Assembly: GCF_002863565.1 (NCBI RefSeq) | Contig: NZ_PGUW01000026.1 | Coordinates: 121,129-185,128 of the forward strand | From: Bacillus sp. V5-8f | Lineage (GTDB): Bacteria; Bacillota; Bacilli; Bacillales; DSM-1321 | Direction of reading: 5' to 3' | DNA length: 64,000 nucleotides | Shown here: piece by piece, positions 46,586-55,632 of the stretch | Position numbering within the stretch: the stretch's first letter is position 1 | Layout of the letters: every line of letters starts with the position of its first letter | The notes under the pieces: generated by a model | The model's database searches: none | What the model was told of the DNA's origin: nothing | Seen by the model: only the letters and a program-made list of their open reading frames with translations | Position numbers and translations under genes: made by a program

Positions 46586-46756
46586 GTGGTGGAAAAGGAC
46601 AATTTTAAAGAGAAAAGCTATAAGGAAAATTTTCTGCAATTTAGAGGAAAGACTGAAGCAAACCAACCGGTATTACAGGAAAACGAACTAACATCAAACC
46701 TCTCGATATTCCCTGAAGATAATGGTATTGATACAACAACAGCAGATACTCAATAA
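46586..46756 (+). CDS. Small acidic protein (56 aa)
   Basis: TTGGAGGTGATGATC places the start at GTG 46586 (MVEKDNFKEKSYKENFLQFR). The tail is acidic and Thr-rich (IDTTTADTQ). No family is recognised. Confidence 0.55.
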   Translation: MVEKDNFKEKSYKENFLQFRGKTEANQPVLQENELTSNLSIFPEDNGIDTTTADTQ

Positions 46757-46916
46757 CGTAGGTGTAAATTAAAAATTATACTGGAGTGGGAATCAAGTGG
46801 ATGATTCCCTCTCATTTCATAAATTCACATTATAAAGATTTACTTTTCCCATAGTAGGTAACGCATACTATCATCCGGTCGAAAACATTAAAAATACAGT
46901 TAAAGGAGTGTTTAGA

Positions 46917-47387
46917 ATGCGACACTTCCGTGCAATATCTTTTAAGTTTATTTCCACATTGGCACTTATGTACATTGTTCTTGGGGTTGCTTTGGGATTA
47001 GCTTTCCCCCTTGTTCTCCTTTTCACTATGACGCTGATTGCAGTTGAATATATAATTGGAGATTTAGTAATCTTACGAAGAACAAATAATACTGTTGCTA
47101 CAATCGCTGATTTTGGAATGGCATTGGTTTTAATTTGGCTTATGACAGCTAATTTGGAGGCCTTCAGAAATCCGTTTTATGCCGCACTTGTTGCCTCTCT
47201 TGCGCTGGCTATGTTCGAGTATTTCTTCCATAGATATGTAGCAAATCATATCCTATCGCCAGATTTAAGTTCCAGGTCCCATCCTACCACCCAATTTCAA
47301 ACGGAAGCATCGAACGAGTTCCACCTTAATACCACTGATGACCGTTACACTAAGGATCATGAGAAGAAAAAGAAGCCTACAATATAA
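46917..47387 (+). CDS. DUF2512 (YndM-like) membrane protein (156 aa)
   Basis: Four membrane segments in the first 110 residues (FISTLALMYIVLGVALGLAF, LFTMTLIAVEYIIGDLVIL, ADFGMALVLIWLMT, LVASLALAMFEYFFHRYV) with YIIGDL and FEYFFHR, then a polar tail. This is the DUF2512/YndM pattern. AAGGAGTG is placed for ATG 46917. DUF2512 proteins are largely limited to spore formers; the role is unknown. Confidence 0.8.
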   Translation: MRHFRAISFKFISTLALMYIVLGVALGLAFPLVLLFTMTLIAVEYIIGDLVILRRTNNTVATIADFGMALVLIWLMTANLEAFRNPFYAALVASLALAMFEYFFHRYVANHILSPDLSSRSHPTTQFQTEASNEFHLNTTDDRYTKDHEKKKKPTI

Positions 47388-47458
47388 TAAATTGAAGTCA
47401 CATGCTGAAATCCGGAACTTCCATGTTAAACTGATATAAGAATTTAATTAACATAAAT

Positions 47459-47483
47459 AAAGCTGCACTTGCTGCGCAGCTTT
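47459..47483. terminator. Bidirectional terminator
   Basis: AAAGCTGC/GCAGCTTT with a 9-base loop between converging genes. Confidence 0.75.
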
Positions 47484-47486
47484 GAT

Positions 47487-48662
47487 TTAGTTCTGGTTTC
47501 TTTCATACTGAAGCCAATCAGAACCCTCGATTTGATTAGATACATCTATGATTTTTTCCTTGACCCGTTCTGCTTCCTTCCCTGTCAACTTCATTGGCTG
47601 GTAATTATTCCGGGAAGTAATAGAAGAAATAGAGAAGGGCACCACATTGATTTCTTTTTGTTGAGACAGTTCACCATCATTGATATGAAACGTCTGCTGG
47701 AATACAAAAGTATCCTTATCGTTTGTACGACTGTTTCCGCCAAACATAAAATTCCCAAGGCTATACACAATAAATTTTCCATTGTATTCCTCTATTCCCT
47801 GCACCACATGCGGGTGATGCCCTAGAACGAGGTCAGCCCCGCTATCAATTGTATAATGGGCAAGGGACTTCTGGGATTCATTTGGTACATAACTCTTTTC
47901 TATACCCCAATGGAAGTGGACAAGGATGATTTTAACACCTTGATCCCTTAACTTTTTAATATCGTTAGAAACTGTATCTCGTATTTCAGGTGTATCCCTC
48001 CAGCCCTCATACCCCAGGGCGCCTATTTTAACCCCTTTTATGGCTGTAACATAATGGTTTTCATAACCGAAATACCCAATCCCCTGCTCTTTCAAATGAT
48101 TCATCGTATCTTGGTATCCCTGTTCCAAATAATCATGGATATGATTATTTGCAAGATTCACCGACTCAATTCCGCCCATGGTTAATATCTTCGCATACGA
48201 AGGATCTCCTTTAAAACGAAAAGTTTTCTCAGCTTTTCGTGTGGCGTGTGTGAGTGTTGTTTCTAAATTCACAGTAGATAGGTCATCTTGTTTAAAAATA
48301 TTATCCAGTTTCGCTACGAAGTATGACAGTCCATTGTTTGCCGCCTCTTGCGGAAATGAGCCATCATAGGGAAAGCTTTCATCCGTACCGAGAGTAAAAT
48401 CGCCGGCAGCACTTATGGTAACCGTGGTATTAATTTTACTTTCTGCTGTTTCTTTTTTACTAGATGGAGGAGTTTGATCCGATTTATCTTCCTCCACATT
48501 TTCATTTCTATCGTCCTGAGTTGTTACAGCAGGTTCTGGCTTAGTACTAAAATAATTATATATCAGCAGCACAACTATAAGAATAATTCCTAGTAGGAGG
48601 ACCCGTTTAACCGACCTTTTCAACCGCCTTCGTTTCTTTTGCCTGTTCTCTATCCTATTCAT
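47487..48662 (-). CDS. CapA-family (calcineurin-like) membrane-anchored protein (391 aa)
   Basis: A basic start and one membrane segment (VLLLGIILIVVLLIYNYF) are followed by a charged linker and a metallophosphatase-fold domain: SAAGDFTLGTDESF, STVNLETTLTH, SVNLANNHIHDYLEQGYQDT, VHFHWGIEKSYVPNESQ, GADLVLGHHPHVVQGIEEYN, GNFMFGG. CapA/PgsA proteins take part in poly-gamma-glutamate or capsule attachment. No capB/capC or pgs partner is adjacent, so the role is open. Confidence 0.88.
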   Translation of the reverse strand: MNRIENRQKKRRRLKRSVKRVLLLGIILIVVLLIYNYFSTKPEPAVTTQDDRNENVEEDKSDQTPPSSKKETAESKINTTVTISAAGDFTLGTDESFPYDGSFPQEAANNGLSYFVAKLDNIFKQDDLSTVNLETTLTHATRKAEKTFRFKGDPSYAKILTMGGIESVNLANNHIHDYLEQGYQDTMNHLKEQGIGYFGYENHYVTAIKGVKIGALGYEGWRDTPEIRDTVSNDIKKLRDQGVKIILVHFHWGIEKSYVPNESQKSLAHYTIDSGADLVLGHHPHVVQGIEEYNGKFIVYSLGNFMFGGNSRTNDKDTFVFQQTFHINDGELSQQKEINVVPFSISSITSRNNYQPMKLTGKEAERVKEKIIDVSNQIEGSDWLQYERNQN

Positions 48663-48825
48663 AAATTGAGAGTAGACCCCTTTGCCCCATTTTTCCTAGT
48701 ACAAAAATCATACTACAAAAGCCGCCAATACTCTACCATTTATTTACTAGTTTGACATTTTTATTAACGTAAAGAAATTCTAAGCACTTTTAAAGGGAAT
48801 TAAACCAAAAATGAAAATTTGTACC

Positions 48826-49572
48826 CTAGCCGAAGAAACTATGAATGATAATATCTGCAGTCATATGAGCGATGATTGCGTATTCAAGTCCTTTTTTCCA
48901 AAACAGAAGTCCTGTTACTACACCGAAAAGTGTATTTAGGACGATTGTACGGAATATAAGCATTGCGGGAGGATCGGCTCCAAGCGCACCGACATGCCCA
49001 ATGCCAAAATATATAGAAAGCAGTAAAATCGCTGTAATATATATCCATGCTGGTTTCTTTTTAAACACTAAAGATAAAAGCCAAACGACAAGGGTTACAC
49101 CGCCAAAACGCATTAATACCTCCTCAGTATAACCCCCTTGAAAAACAGTCGATATTCCAATCAGAAAGTTCACATTTCCGGCAGAAGGCAATTCTGCAAT
49201 TTCGGGAACTAACGGGAGAAATATAAACTTATCAATCAGTATTGTAAAAAATGTAACCATTGCGCCTAATGCTATAGCTAAAAGAACTGAATGCTTATTG
49301 AATGTGACACCAGTATCCTTATACACCCAATTTCTTAAAATTTCCGCTTTTAATCCGACTTTGGGTCCCAAACATACTCCAATTAAAGAGGCAAATAATG
49401 AGCCTACTGTCAAATTAACCATCATCAACCCAAGGAGCATTGTTTGGGACATTTCGATTCCAGCTGGTACTTTGAGGGCAATTGTAGTATAAGGCAAGGC
49501 AATGATACAGCTTAAGAATGCGAAAATTGTCATAAACAGCACTAGCTTCACATTCTTTCTCTTGACCGTCAT
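48826..49572 (-). CDS. CPBP-family intramembrane protease (248 aa)
   Basis: A multi-span membrane protein with the CPBP (CAAX-protease/Abi) motif GGYTEEVLMRFG (EExxxR) and the later FGIGHVGALG and HMTADIIIHSFFG His-containing segments. Members cleave within membranes or serve in bacteriocin self-immunity. It ends the three-gene operon that starts with an HTH regulator at 51111, after a 19-base gap from the hydrolase. Confidence 0.85.
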   Translation of the reverse strand: MTVKRKNVKLVLFMTIFAFLSCIIALPYTTIALKVPAGIEMSQTMLLGLMMVNLTVGSLFASLIGVCLGPKVGLKAEILRNWVYKDTGVTFNKHSVLLAIALGAMVTFFTILIDKFIFLPLVPEIAELPSAGNVNFLIGISTVFQGGYTEEVLMRFGGVTLVVWLLSLVFKKKPAWIYITAILLLSIYFGIGHVGALGADPPAMLIFRTIVLNTLFGVVTGLLFWKKGLEYAIIAHMTADIIIHSFFG

Positions 49573-49590
49573 TAGTACCGCCTCACTTTC

Positions 49591-50556
49591 CTATTCATTG
49601 GATCTGGAATCCTCGGTTTTATAGTTTGATAGCAGCCATGCGGAGACTTTCGTCAACGCTTCTGCGTTAAGAGGCTGTTTTAATGCTTCTTTGAAAAGTT
49701 TTTTATGCTGTAATATGCTTTTTGGTTTTGTTTGATACCTTAATCCGTGCTCCATATTTTGAATAATATGAAACTCGCTTTCTCCTTCGACCAAACGGGG
49801 GAGATCATGTAATACCTCGTTATCTACCAAGGGATCCTTATCCCCATGTAAAGCAAATACAGGACAAGAAACGTTTTTCAAAGCCTCTCTGGTGTTGTAG
49901 GAACTATGTTCACGAAACCATTTAGCAGGTTGCTTAAAAAAGAATTGCACTCTCACGATATCCGTTTCAGATTTAATAATTTTTCTCATCAGCTTGTCGT
50001 ATTTCTTTTCGTTTTTTTCATCGATCTTTAATTTGCGGTTTATCCAGCCCTTGAAACCTGGCAATGTGAACAATTCTTGATATGCAAGCTGACGCTGTTT
50101 TTTTAGGGCTTCCATTAAGTTATCGACGCCCCCTGATAAAAGCATGATTCCCGCAGGATTGGTTCTTTCAGCAAGTGCAGTTGCTATGATCGTCCCTTCA
50201 CTGTGTCCACATACAATTATATTTTCTTGGTCCACATTAGGGTGCGACCTAAGGAATTCAAAAGACCTGTATGCATCCCCCACTAAATCTGACAGTCCAG
50301 TAACCAACATTTCACCTTCACTTTTGCCTGTTCCCCGTTTGTCAAAACGGAAGGCGACGAAGCCCAGCCCTTTGAAGTAATCAGCTAAGTCCTTATATAA
50401 ATTCGTCATATATTTTCCTTTTCGATCATTGCCATCCCGGTCTATTGGCCCCGAACCCGGTATGATTAAAATTGCTGGATATTTCCCTCCGCCTTCAGGA
50501 ATAGCAATCGTACCGTAGATAGGCATTGGCCCATTAACACTTACTTCTTTTTCCAC
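49591..50556 (-). CDS. Alpha/beta hydrolase (321 aa)
   Basis: The nucleophile elbow is GHSEGT (VCGHSEGTIIATALAER), with oxyanion region IIPGSGPIDRDGNDRKGKY, RFDKRGTGKSEG, acid in HGDKDPLVDNE and His in MEHGLRYQ. The start is GTG 50556 (VEKEVSVNGPMPIYGT), because GGAGGG is 7 bases upstream; a TTG further out lies within the site. Cytoplasmic. Between the HTH regulator and the CPBP protease; the substrate is unknown. Confidence 0.88.
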   Translation of the reverse strand: MEKEVSVNGPMPIYGTIAIPEGGGKYPAILIIPGSGPIDRDGNDRKGKYMTNLYKDLADYFKGLGFVAFRFDKRGTGKSEGEMLVTGLSDLVGDAYRSFEFLRSHPNVDQENIIVCGHSEGTIIATALAERTNPAGIMLLSGGVDNLMEALKKQRQLAYQELFTLPGFKGWINRKLKIDEKNEKKYDKLMRKIIKSETDIVRVQFFFKQPAKWFREHSSYNTREALKNVSCPVFALHGDKDPLVDNEVLHDLPRLVEGESEFHIIQNMEHGLRYQTKPKSILQHKKLFKEALKQPLNAEALTKVSAWLLSNYKTEDSRSNE

Positions 50557-50577
50557 TATGAAACCCTCCAATAAAAA

Positions 50578-51111
50578 TTATTTTTTCCGGGATTCCGGTA
50601 TTACTATCGAGGCAAAATTTCTTGCTTTTCGCTGAGGTGTTGGATCATTTAATGCTGCCTCCTGTATAAGTCCGCCGATTTTTTGAACTAAATCGAGAAA
50701 TTCTGTATCCGACAAATATAGATTGGCCACCCTGTAGCTGACACCATCCCTGACTAAATCGATATCTTCCTGATTTAAGTAATTTTCGTACAGCCCTGCT
50801 AGTTGGGCGGCAAATGTTAAAAACAGCTCCAAATGTTCTTCCTTGGACAAGTTAAAAAATTCCTCCTGTGATGTTACGGTCTGTTCCTTTAAAGCATATA
50901 CTTTTTCCACTGTTCCTCGAATCTGGTTTTCCTGTACCACTTTAATCAGATCCGCTTCAAGCAGTTTGCCAAGGTGTCGATATAATGTCGCTTGTGGGAC
51001 ATCTTTTATTCTGGCTGCCAATTGTTGAACGGTTAATTCGCGTCCAATAAGGGACTGGATGATTTTCATACGTACAGGATGCAGGATTAATTTAGTCTTG
51101 GAAAGCGCCAT
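50578..51111 (-). CDS. ArsR-like winged-helix regulator (177 aa)
   Basis: An N-terminal winged HTH of the ArsR/helix-turn-helix-20 type (LHPVRMKIIQSLIGRELTVQ, VPQATLYRHLGKLLEADLIK) is followed by a helical ligand or dimer domain. ATG 51111 has AGGAGG 8 bases upstream. It heads an operon with an alpha/beta hydrolase and a CPBP protease and faces a perfect 32-bp palindrome, so autoregulation is likely. Confidence 0.85.
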   Translation of the reverse strand: MALSKTKLILHPVRMKIIQSLIGRELTVQQLAARIKDVPQATLYRHLGKLLEADLIKVVQENQIRGTVEKVYALKEQTVTSQEEFFNLSKEEHLELFLTFAAQLAGLYENYLNQEDIDLVRDGVSYRVANLYLSDTEFLDLVQKIGGLIQEAALNDPTPQRKARNFASIVIPESRKK

Positions 51112-51132
51112 ACACACTTACCTCCTATATTT

Positions 51133-51164
51133 TATTATTATCATTATCAATAATGATAATAATA
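51133..51164. promoter_or_regulatory. Perfect 32-bp palindrome (operator 1)
   Basis: Two 15-base arms (TATTATTATCATTAT and its complement) meet around CA, 22 bases before the start of the regulator gene at 51111. Confidence 0.7.
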
Positions 51165-51211
51165 TTATAAAAATTTTTACATATCGGCTCCTTTTAATTT
51201 ATCTTGGAGAC

Positions 51212-51235
51212 ATTGTTATCAATTTTGATAATAAT
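51212..51235. promoter_or_regulatory. Second related palindrome (operator 2)
   Basis: ATTGTTATCAAT/TTTGATAATAAT repeats the TTATCA/TGATAA core of the first site, 48 bases further upstream. Confidence 0.55.
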
Positions 51236-51545
51236 ATAAATTATGGAAATAATCAACAGTAAAAAAATATCCAAAGTTTTTTTTGTGAACCTGTTGCTTT
51301 CATAAATTACTGAGGTTCTTTATCTAAAGGGGAAACAATATTGTCATTATACGTATCCATATAAATTTTCCCATTTGGGGCTAGCACAGCATAAGTAAGT
51401 GGTCGACGCCTAGAAATTTATTAAAACATTATAATATTCATTTTTCTTTAGTTACATTCATATAGTTTCTATAACGCTTTCTTAAACTGTTTAGAAAGTA
51501 TTATAAATTAAAATAATAAAGCTTGATAATTTAATAAAATTGTAT
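51236..51545. other. Intergenic with a possible coding scrap
   Basis: A minus-strand stretch near 51310-51406 reads RPLTYAVLAPNGKIYMDTYN without a start; it may be a gene remnant. Otherwise nothing is seen. Confidence 0.35.
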
Positions 51546-51914
51546 ATGATTAAAACAATAGCTAAAAAGGGGCTTTTAACTTTGAGAAGACACTATTCCC
51601 TTTCCTTTATATTTGTCATATTACTTTTTTCTTACTATCTCGTTAACAATCAAACACACGACACTCATGCGTCTGTTTTCCAGGGTCAATACATGATGGA
51701 TTCTTCCAATACTCTAAGTCCAGACCCAATGGATGGTCCTGATGAGCAATATCCGGCTACTGTTACTTTAATTCTTCCCTTAGTTGTCCAAGCGCTAGGA
51801 ATCTTAGTTTTCTTTTATTTAACAATCCGAATGCTTAGGACTAGGATTTTACTTACACCTGTTCTTTATGGGTCGAATTATGTGAAATCATCTCTTTTGA
51901 ATCGATTAGTATAA
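51546..51914 (+). CDS. Membrane protein of unknown function (122 aa)
   Basis: Two membrane segments, SFIFVILLFSYYLVN near residue 22 and TLILPLVVQALGILVFFYLT near 75, flank an outer loop with DPMDGPDEQYPA. The start is ATG 51546 (MIKTIAKKGLLTLRR), although no good ribosome site is seen; TTG 51540 is the alternative. A 37-aa membrane peptide follows 32 bases later. No family is recognised. Confidence 0.45.
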   Translation: MIKTIAKKGLLTLRRHYSLSFIFVILLFSYYLVNNQTHDTHASVFQGQYMMDSSNTLSPDPMDGPDEQYPATVTLILPLVVQALGILVFFYLTIRMLRTRILLTPVLYGSNYVKSSLLNRLV

Positions 51915-51946
51915 TCAATATTTACATTCAAAGGAGGAAAATTAAA

Positions 51947-52060
51947 ATGTGGATTCGATTTATTGCAATTGCTATGTTTTCCATAACAGCTTTATCTTTA
52001 TTTTCTTTTCAAGGATATGAAATGTTTCAGGCCTTTATGGATTTTTTTAGAGAAAAGTAA
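51947..52060 (+). CDS. Single-span membrane miniprotein (37 aa)
   Basis: MWIRFIAIAMFSITALSLFS, then FQGYEMFQAFMDFFREK. AAAGGAGG lies 8 bases before ATG 51947 and a terminator follows, so expression is credible. It is probably cotranscribed with the gene upstream. The function is unknown. Confidence 0.65.
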   Translation: MWIRFIAIAMFSITALSLFSFQGYEMFQAFMDFFREK

Positions 52061-52116
52061 CGATTAAAAACGCAATTTACGATTACAGATTAGGAATTAC
52101 TTTTGTTGATAGTCGG

Positions 52117-52143
52117 AGAAGCCCACTTATATAGCGGGCTTCT
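52117..52143 (+). terminator. Terminator after the membrane miniprotein
   Basis: AGAAGCCC/GGGCTTCT stem with an 11-base loop then TTTTTA. Confidence 0.85.
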
Positions 52144-52974
52144 TTTTATATCTGATATTTAAACAGTGTTAATTCTCATCATTTTTTATGCAGAAACCAT
52201 GTGTTTTGTTAAAACTTAACCTCTATTAAAATATACCCTTCGGTGTAGAAAATTTTTCTACTTTAGCATCATCAACGGTAATAAACTTATAGAACAGTAT
52301 GGATGTTTTGCTGCTTTTCATTGTTTTGATTTTTTTCCTTTAAAAATCTAAGGATTTTTACCTCTTGGATTATATTTAGGTTAGTTCCCCAAGATTCATT
52401 CATTTCGGAAGCCTGTGCTAAGCTGGAACCTTTTAAAGCCACTGAACGACAGATCAGAACTCACACAGATTCTTATATGCAAATAAATCTAGATAGTTTT
52501 TTATCCCCTCTACCGATTGATTAATTGGATAAAGAAAAGAGTCAACATAAACGCTGACTCTAAGATGTATAATTTTTAAAAAGTTGACTGGCGCCTTTTC
52601 CATGGGTCACCAGTCAAAAATGAACAAAAAGAAAGCAATCAACTTTCAAGATAATAATAAAAAAAATGTCGATATTTGTCGATACGTAATATATCCTAAA
52701 ACTCAAAAATTTTTAATAGTACTATATAACGAGATATTATTGGTCGTAGAAATTATTAGTTCTTTCACAAGAAGTTATTACATTCATTAACAGGTCTACA
52801 TCGCAACAACAATGTTAAAATTCAAACCCGTGATATCAATTCCATTCACCATAATTTGAGTTCTCTCCTATATGATTGAAAAAATCCTATTACAATTATT
52901 CTAGTGGTTTTTGTAATTAGACTTTTTTTGTACGGTTTCACCTGAATTTTGCAAGCTCTGGTGGTCCGTTACGA
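52144..52974. other. Intergenic, decayed DNA
   Basis: A minus-strand stretch near 52300-52460 (SLAQASEMNESWGTNLNIIQ) may be a coding remnant. A hairpin AGAGTCA/TGACTCT lies at 52538-52561. Nothing is confidently assigned. Confidence 0.4.
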
Positions 52975-53175
52975 TTACTTAAAGTATTCTTCTGGTTTTG
53001 CTTTGAGCCCATAAAACCTCACTAAACCATCACTCGTAACTTCTTTAGCTTCTACTTTTATTGTATTTCTGTTGAGAGTAATGAAATCTGAATTCATCAT
53101 AAGTTGAACGGTGTTAAAATCTACATTCGAAGTAAAAGTAATTGTATCGTTCATAATCATTTCCACTCTAACCAT
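52975..53175 (-). CDS. Small beta-rich protein (66 aa)
   Basis: MVRVEMIMNDTITFTSNVDF then VKVEAKEVTSDGL-type strands and an YFK end. AAGGGAGGGG precedes ATG 53175 at good spacing. No family is recognised; it may be phage-like in size and composition. Confidence 0.55.
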   Translation of the reverse strand: MVRVEMIMNDTITFTSNVDFNTVQLMMNSDFITLNRNTIKVEAKEVTSDGLVRFYGLKAKPEEYFK

Positions 53176-53330
53176 AAGATCCCCTCCCTTCTATCCAACT
53201 TCCTTCGACAAAAAAAAAAACATTTCCTTCTATTTCTTTACTTCAACCCTCGCTATGTCCTCAAATTTAATTTTATTATGTAATAATCGGGCTGCTTTTC
53301 TAAATAAATCATCTTATGTATTGGATCATC

Positions 53331-53628
53331 TGTATTTCAAGTTGGCATGACGATCAAAAATCATCAAACTACTTTTTCCTTTTAAATACCCTACAAATGA
53401 GGAAACGCTTAATTTTGGTGGAATACTTACAAGCATATGTACATGATCTTTACACGCTGTTGCTTCAATAATCTCTATACCTTTTCTCTCACAGAGAGTT
53501 CGCAATATTTCACCGATATCCTTTTTAATCTTTCCGTAAATTACTTGTCTTCTGTACTTCGGTGCAAATACGATGTGATACTTACAATTTCAAGTTGTGT
53601 GTGCTTAACTATTAGTGTCTTTTAACAT
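53331..53628 (-). pseudogene. tnpA: Broken IS200-type Y1 transposase (tnpA)
   Basis: The frame contains YHIVFAPKYRRQVIYGKIKK, LCERKGIEIIEATACKDHVH (HxH metal site) and MLVSIPPKLSVSSFVGYLKG, then MIFDRHANLKYR, all typical of IS200/IS605 TnpA. The start (ATG 53628) is followed by two stops, and the C-terminal helix with the catalytic Tyr is replaced by unrelated sequence. Dead copy. Confidence 0.85.
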
Positions 53629-53650
53629 AAAACTCCTCCGTGAAATGCTT

Positions 53651-53678
53651 ATATTTTGGTTGGCGAACCAAAAATATT
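53651..53678. repeat. IS200-type end hairpin
   Basis: ATATTTTGGTT and AACCAAAAATAT pair around GGCG, just upstream of the transposase start, where IS200 elements carry their left-end hairpin. Confidence 0.6.
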
Positions 53679-53725
53679 GTAGCACCATAGGAGAGTTTTT
53701 TAATACTAGGCTGAAAGCTTTTTGG

Positions 53726-53748
53726 AACCCTAGGCCTAGCCTAGGGTT
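53726..53748. terminator. Strong hairpin near the IS200 end
   Basis: AACCCTAGGC/GCCTAGGGTT around CTA, then TTCCTTTTC. It may be a terminator or the subterminal element of the IS. Confidence 0.5.
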
Positions 53749-53800
53749 TTCCTTTTCTATAATGAAAAAAATGTTATTATTACTGTGAAAGCAAATAGTT

Positions 53801-54510
53801 ATGTTTATAAAATACTACAAATGACTAAATTTACTCCCCATGATCTATCAACAATCAAGCTACTGCAACCATACGTGAAGAATAAGATTGATCAGATTGT
53901 CGAAAATTCTACTCGAATTTATCCTATAAGTCTAGCTTAATGAAGATAATTCAAGGCAACAGTACGGTAGATTGTCTAAAAAAGACACTGAGCAGATGGA
54001 TACAATGAAAAAGATTGAAATACGAATGAATGAGGTTAATGAACAGATTGAAACACTCAAAGGAACATCTGCGAAAATCCTAGATGTAACTGTAATCGTT
54101 TCGTCCATAGCCGATCAAACTAATCTTTTGGCCTTAAATGCCATCATTGAAGCGGCAAGAGCTGGAGAACAAGGTAAGGGTTTTGCTGTTGTGGCCGATG
54201 AAGTAAGCAAACTTCAGAACAAACGAAAAAATAACTTAGATAATATAAGTACATTGATTTCTTAAACAAATACAGGAATCCAAGGCGTGAATCTTTCCGT
54301 AGCAGAAGCTAATACGTTGGTTACTAATGGAATGGAAGGAATCAATTAATTAGATCAATTTTTTAATCAGGTTATCCACTCTATGGGGCAAATTAAGAAT
54401 GGAAGTATACGAATCGAAAAAGAGTTGCAATCACTTGTCAATGAAATTGGAGAAATAACGGAGGGTGTTAAATACGGTTGCTGCCTCTACTGATAATCCC
54501 ACCACAATTG
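53801..54510 (+). pseudogene. hemAT: Decayed HemAT-like haem aerotaxis transducer
   Basis: The first piece (TKFTPHDLSTIKLLQPYVKN, then KIDQIVEN) is the start of the HemAT globin domain; it stops at 53940. The rest of the globin is gone. The next piece (53972-54265) holds the receptor signalling hairpin [20 protein letters not shown] with [13 protein letters not shown]. Further scraps with stops follow to about 54510. Confidence 0.7.
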
Positions 54511-54741
54511 CAAAACAATGTAGTGTGTGGAATTTTTATTTTTCCCCTTGGTGTCATCAGGCGTATCAACAAAGGTATTAACATGTCGCCGAGTGGAAAA
54601 CTCATCAAAAATGATACTGTTCCAGTAAGATTTTAAAATATATCAAAACAGCAGGATGAACATTGTTCAACCTGCTGTTAGGCTGTCGAGAAACATCCAT
54701 TTTTTAGAATGAAATGTATGAAAATGTATAAAGCTCCTTTT
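54511..54741. other. Intergenic with one terminator
   Basis: Only the hairpin at 54647-54679 is clear. Confidence 0.4.
54647..54679. terminator. Hairpin, likely terminator
   Basis: AACAGCAGG/CCTGCTGTT with inner GAAC/GTTC pairing. Confidence 0.5.
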
Positions 54742-55057
54742 TTATTGGCGTGGTGCAAACAACATCACCGAAACACCCACTAAGCATATAGCTGCACCAA
54801 TCCAATCGTAATAATCAGGCGTTTTTTTATCAATACCCCATCCCATAATACTGAAAGGACGATAAAAACCGCTGCATAAGCAGCATAAATTCTACCGAAT
54901 GATGAGAAGGTTTGAAATATGACAATTACGCCTTATAAAGCTAAACTCTACACCTCCAAACATACCCAAAAAAAGGTTCCCCTCTCTAAGCCATAGCCAA
55001 ATAAGATAACCACCACCAATTTCAGCTATTCCAGCAAGTAAGAATAAGACAATTCAT
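54742..55057 (-). pseudogene. Broken YnfA/UPF0060 small membrane protein
   Basis: Pieces match the four-helix UPF0060 family: [28 protein letters not shown], and at the end YDWIGAAICLVGVSVMLFAP. Several frameshifts and a lost segment in the middle break it. Members resemble small drug-export proteins. Confidence 0.75.
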
Positions 55058-55290
55058 ATAAAAATTATAATCACTTCCAACATCATCTTTATTAAGTAAT
55101 TTTAACGTACCGTTTATGATAATTTATTTCTCTGCATAAATATTACATCCAATTACTTTCTCCACAATCTGCTGTTTCATTAATTTCACTATTTTCTTTA
55201 ATTTGTTCTTTAATGTTATTTTTGTCATTCACCTGTTGGTCGTTGTTCCTTCAAACGAAAGTATCATCCAACACTAGCTCTCCAATTACC

Positions 55291-55518
55291 TTATTTGCTG
55301 AGTGTTCCCGCACCGCCCTGATATTCCCACGGTACAAAGATTGCCTTAGCAACCTGCGGATTATCATAAAGAGCATAACCTACAAAGCTTAAATTCAGTA
55401 ACTCAGATGGCTCTTTTCCAAATTTAATTCTTTGGAGTCCATCATAAAACGCCTCGGCAGTACCCGTAATCTCAGCCGTTGATATTCCTTCATTCATAAG
55501 ATGAGAAGTTTTAGACAC
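55291..55518 (-). pseudogene. Fragment of an unidentified protein (75 codons)
   Basis: LLNLSFVGYALYDNPQVAKA and FVPWEYQGGAGTLSK look like the end of a conserved enzyme, but I cannot name it. There is no ribosome site at the GTG near 55518 and the surroundings are decayed, so it is most likely a truncated tail. Confidence 0.35.
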
Positions 55519-55632
55519 GCTGATTACATTAAAATGGTATTTAAGTTTATTAGCCTCTCTACTCTCTCTGGATCATTTTAGCATAATAACTCATTTCTTC
55601 CAGTGAGCTATCCCCTTGGTACCTTTTTACAG

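Noticed and set aside
48872..49132. Plus-strand frame inside the CPBP gene
   Set aside because: Antisense shadow, no start signal.
52584..52790. 68-codon plus-strand frame
   Set aside because: AT-rich low-complexity frame with no ribosome site or family likeness.
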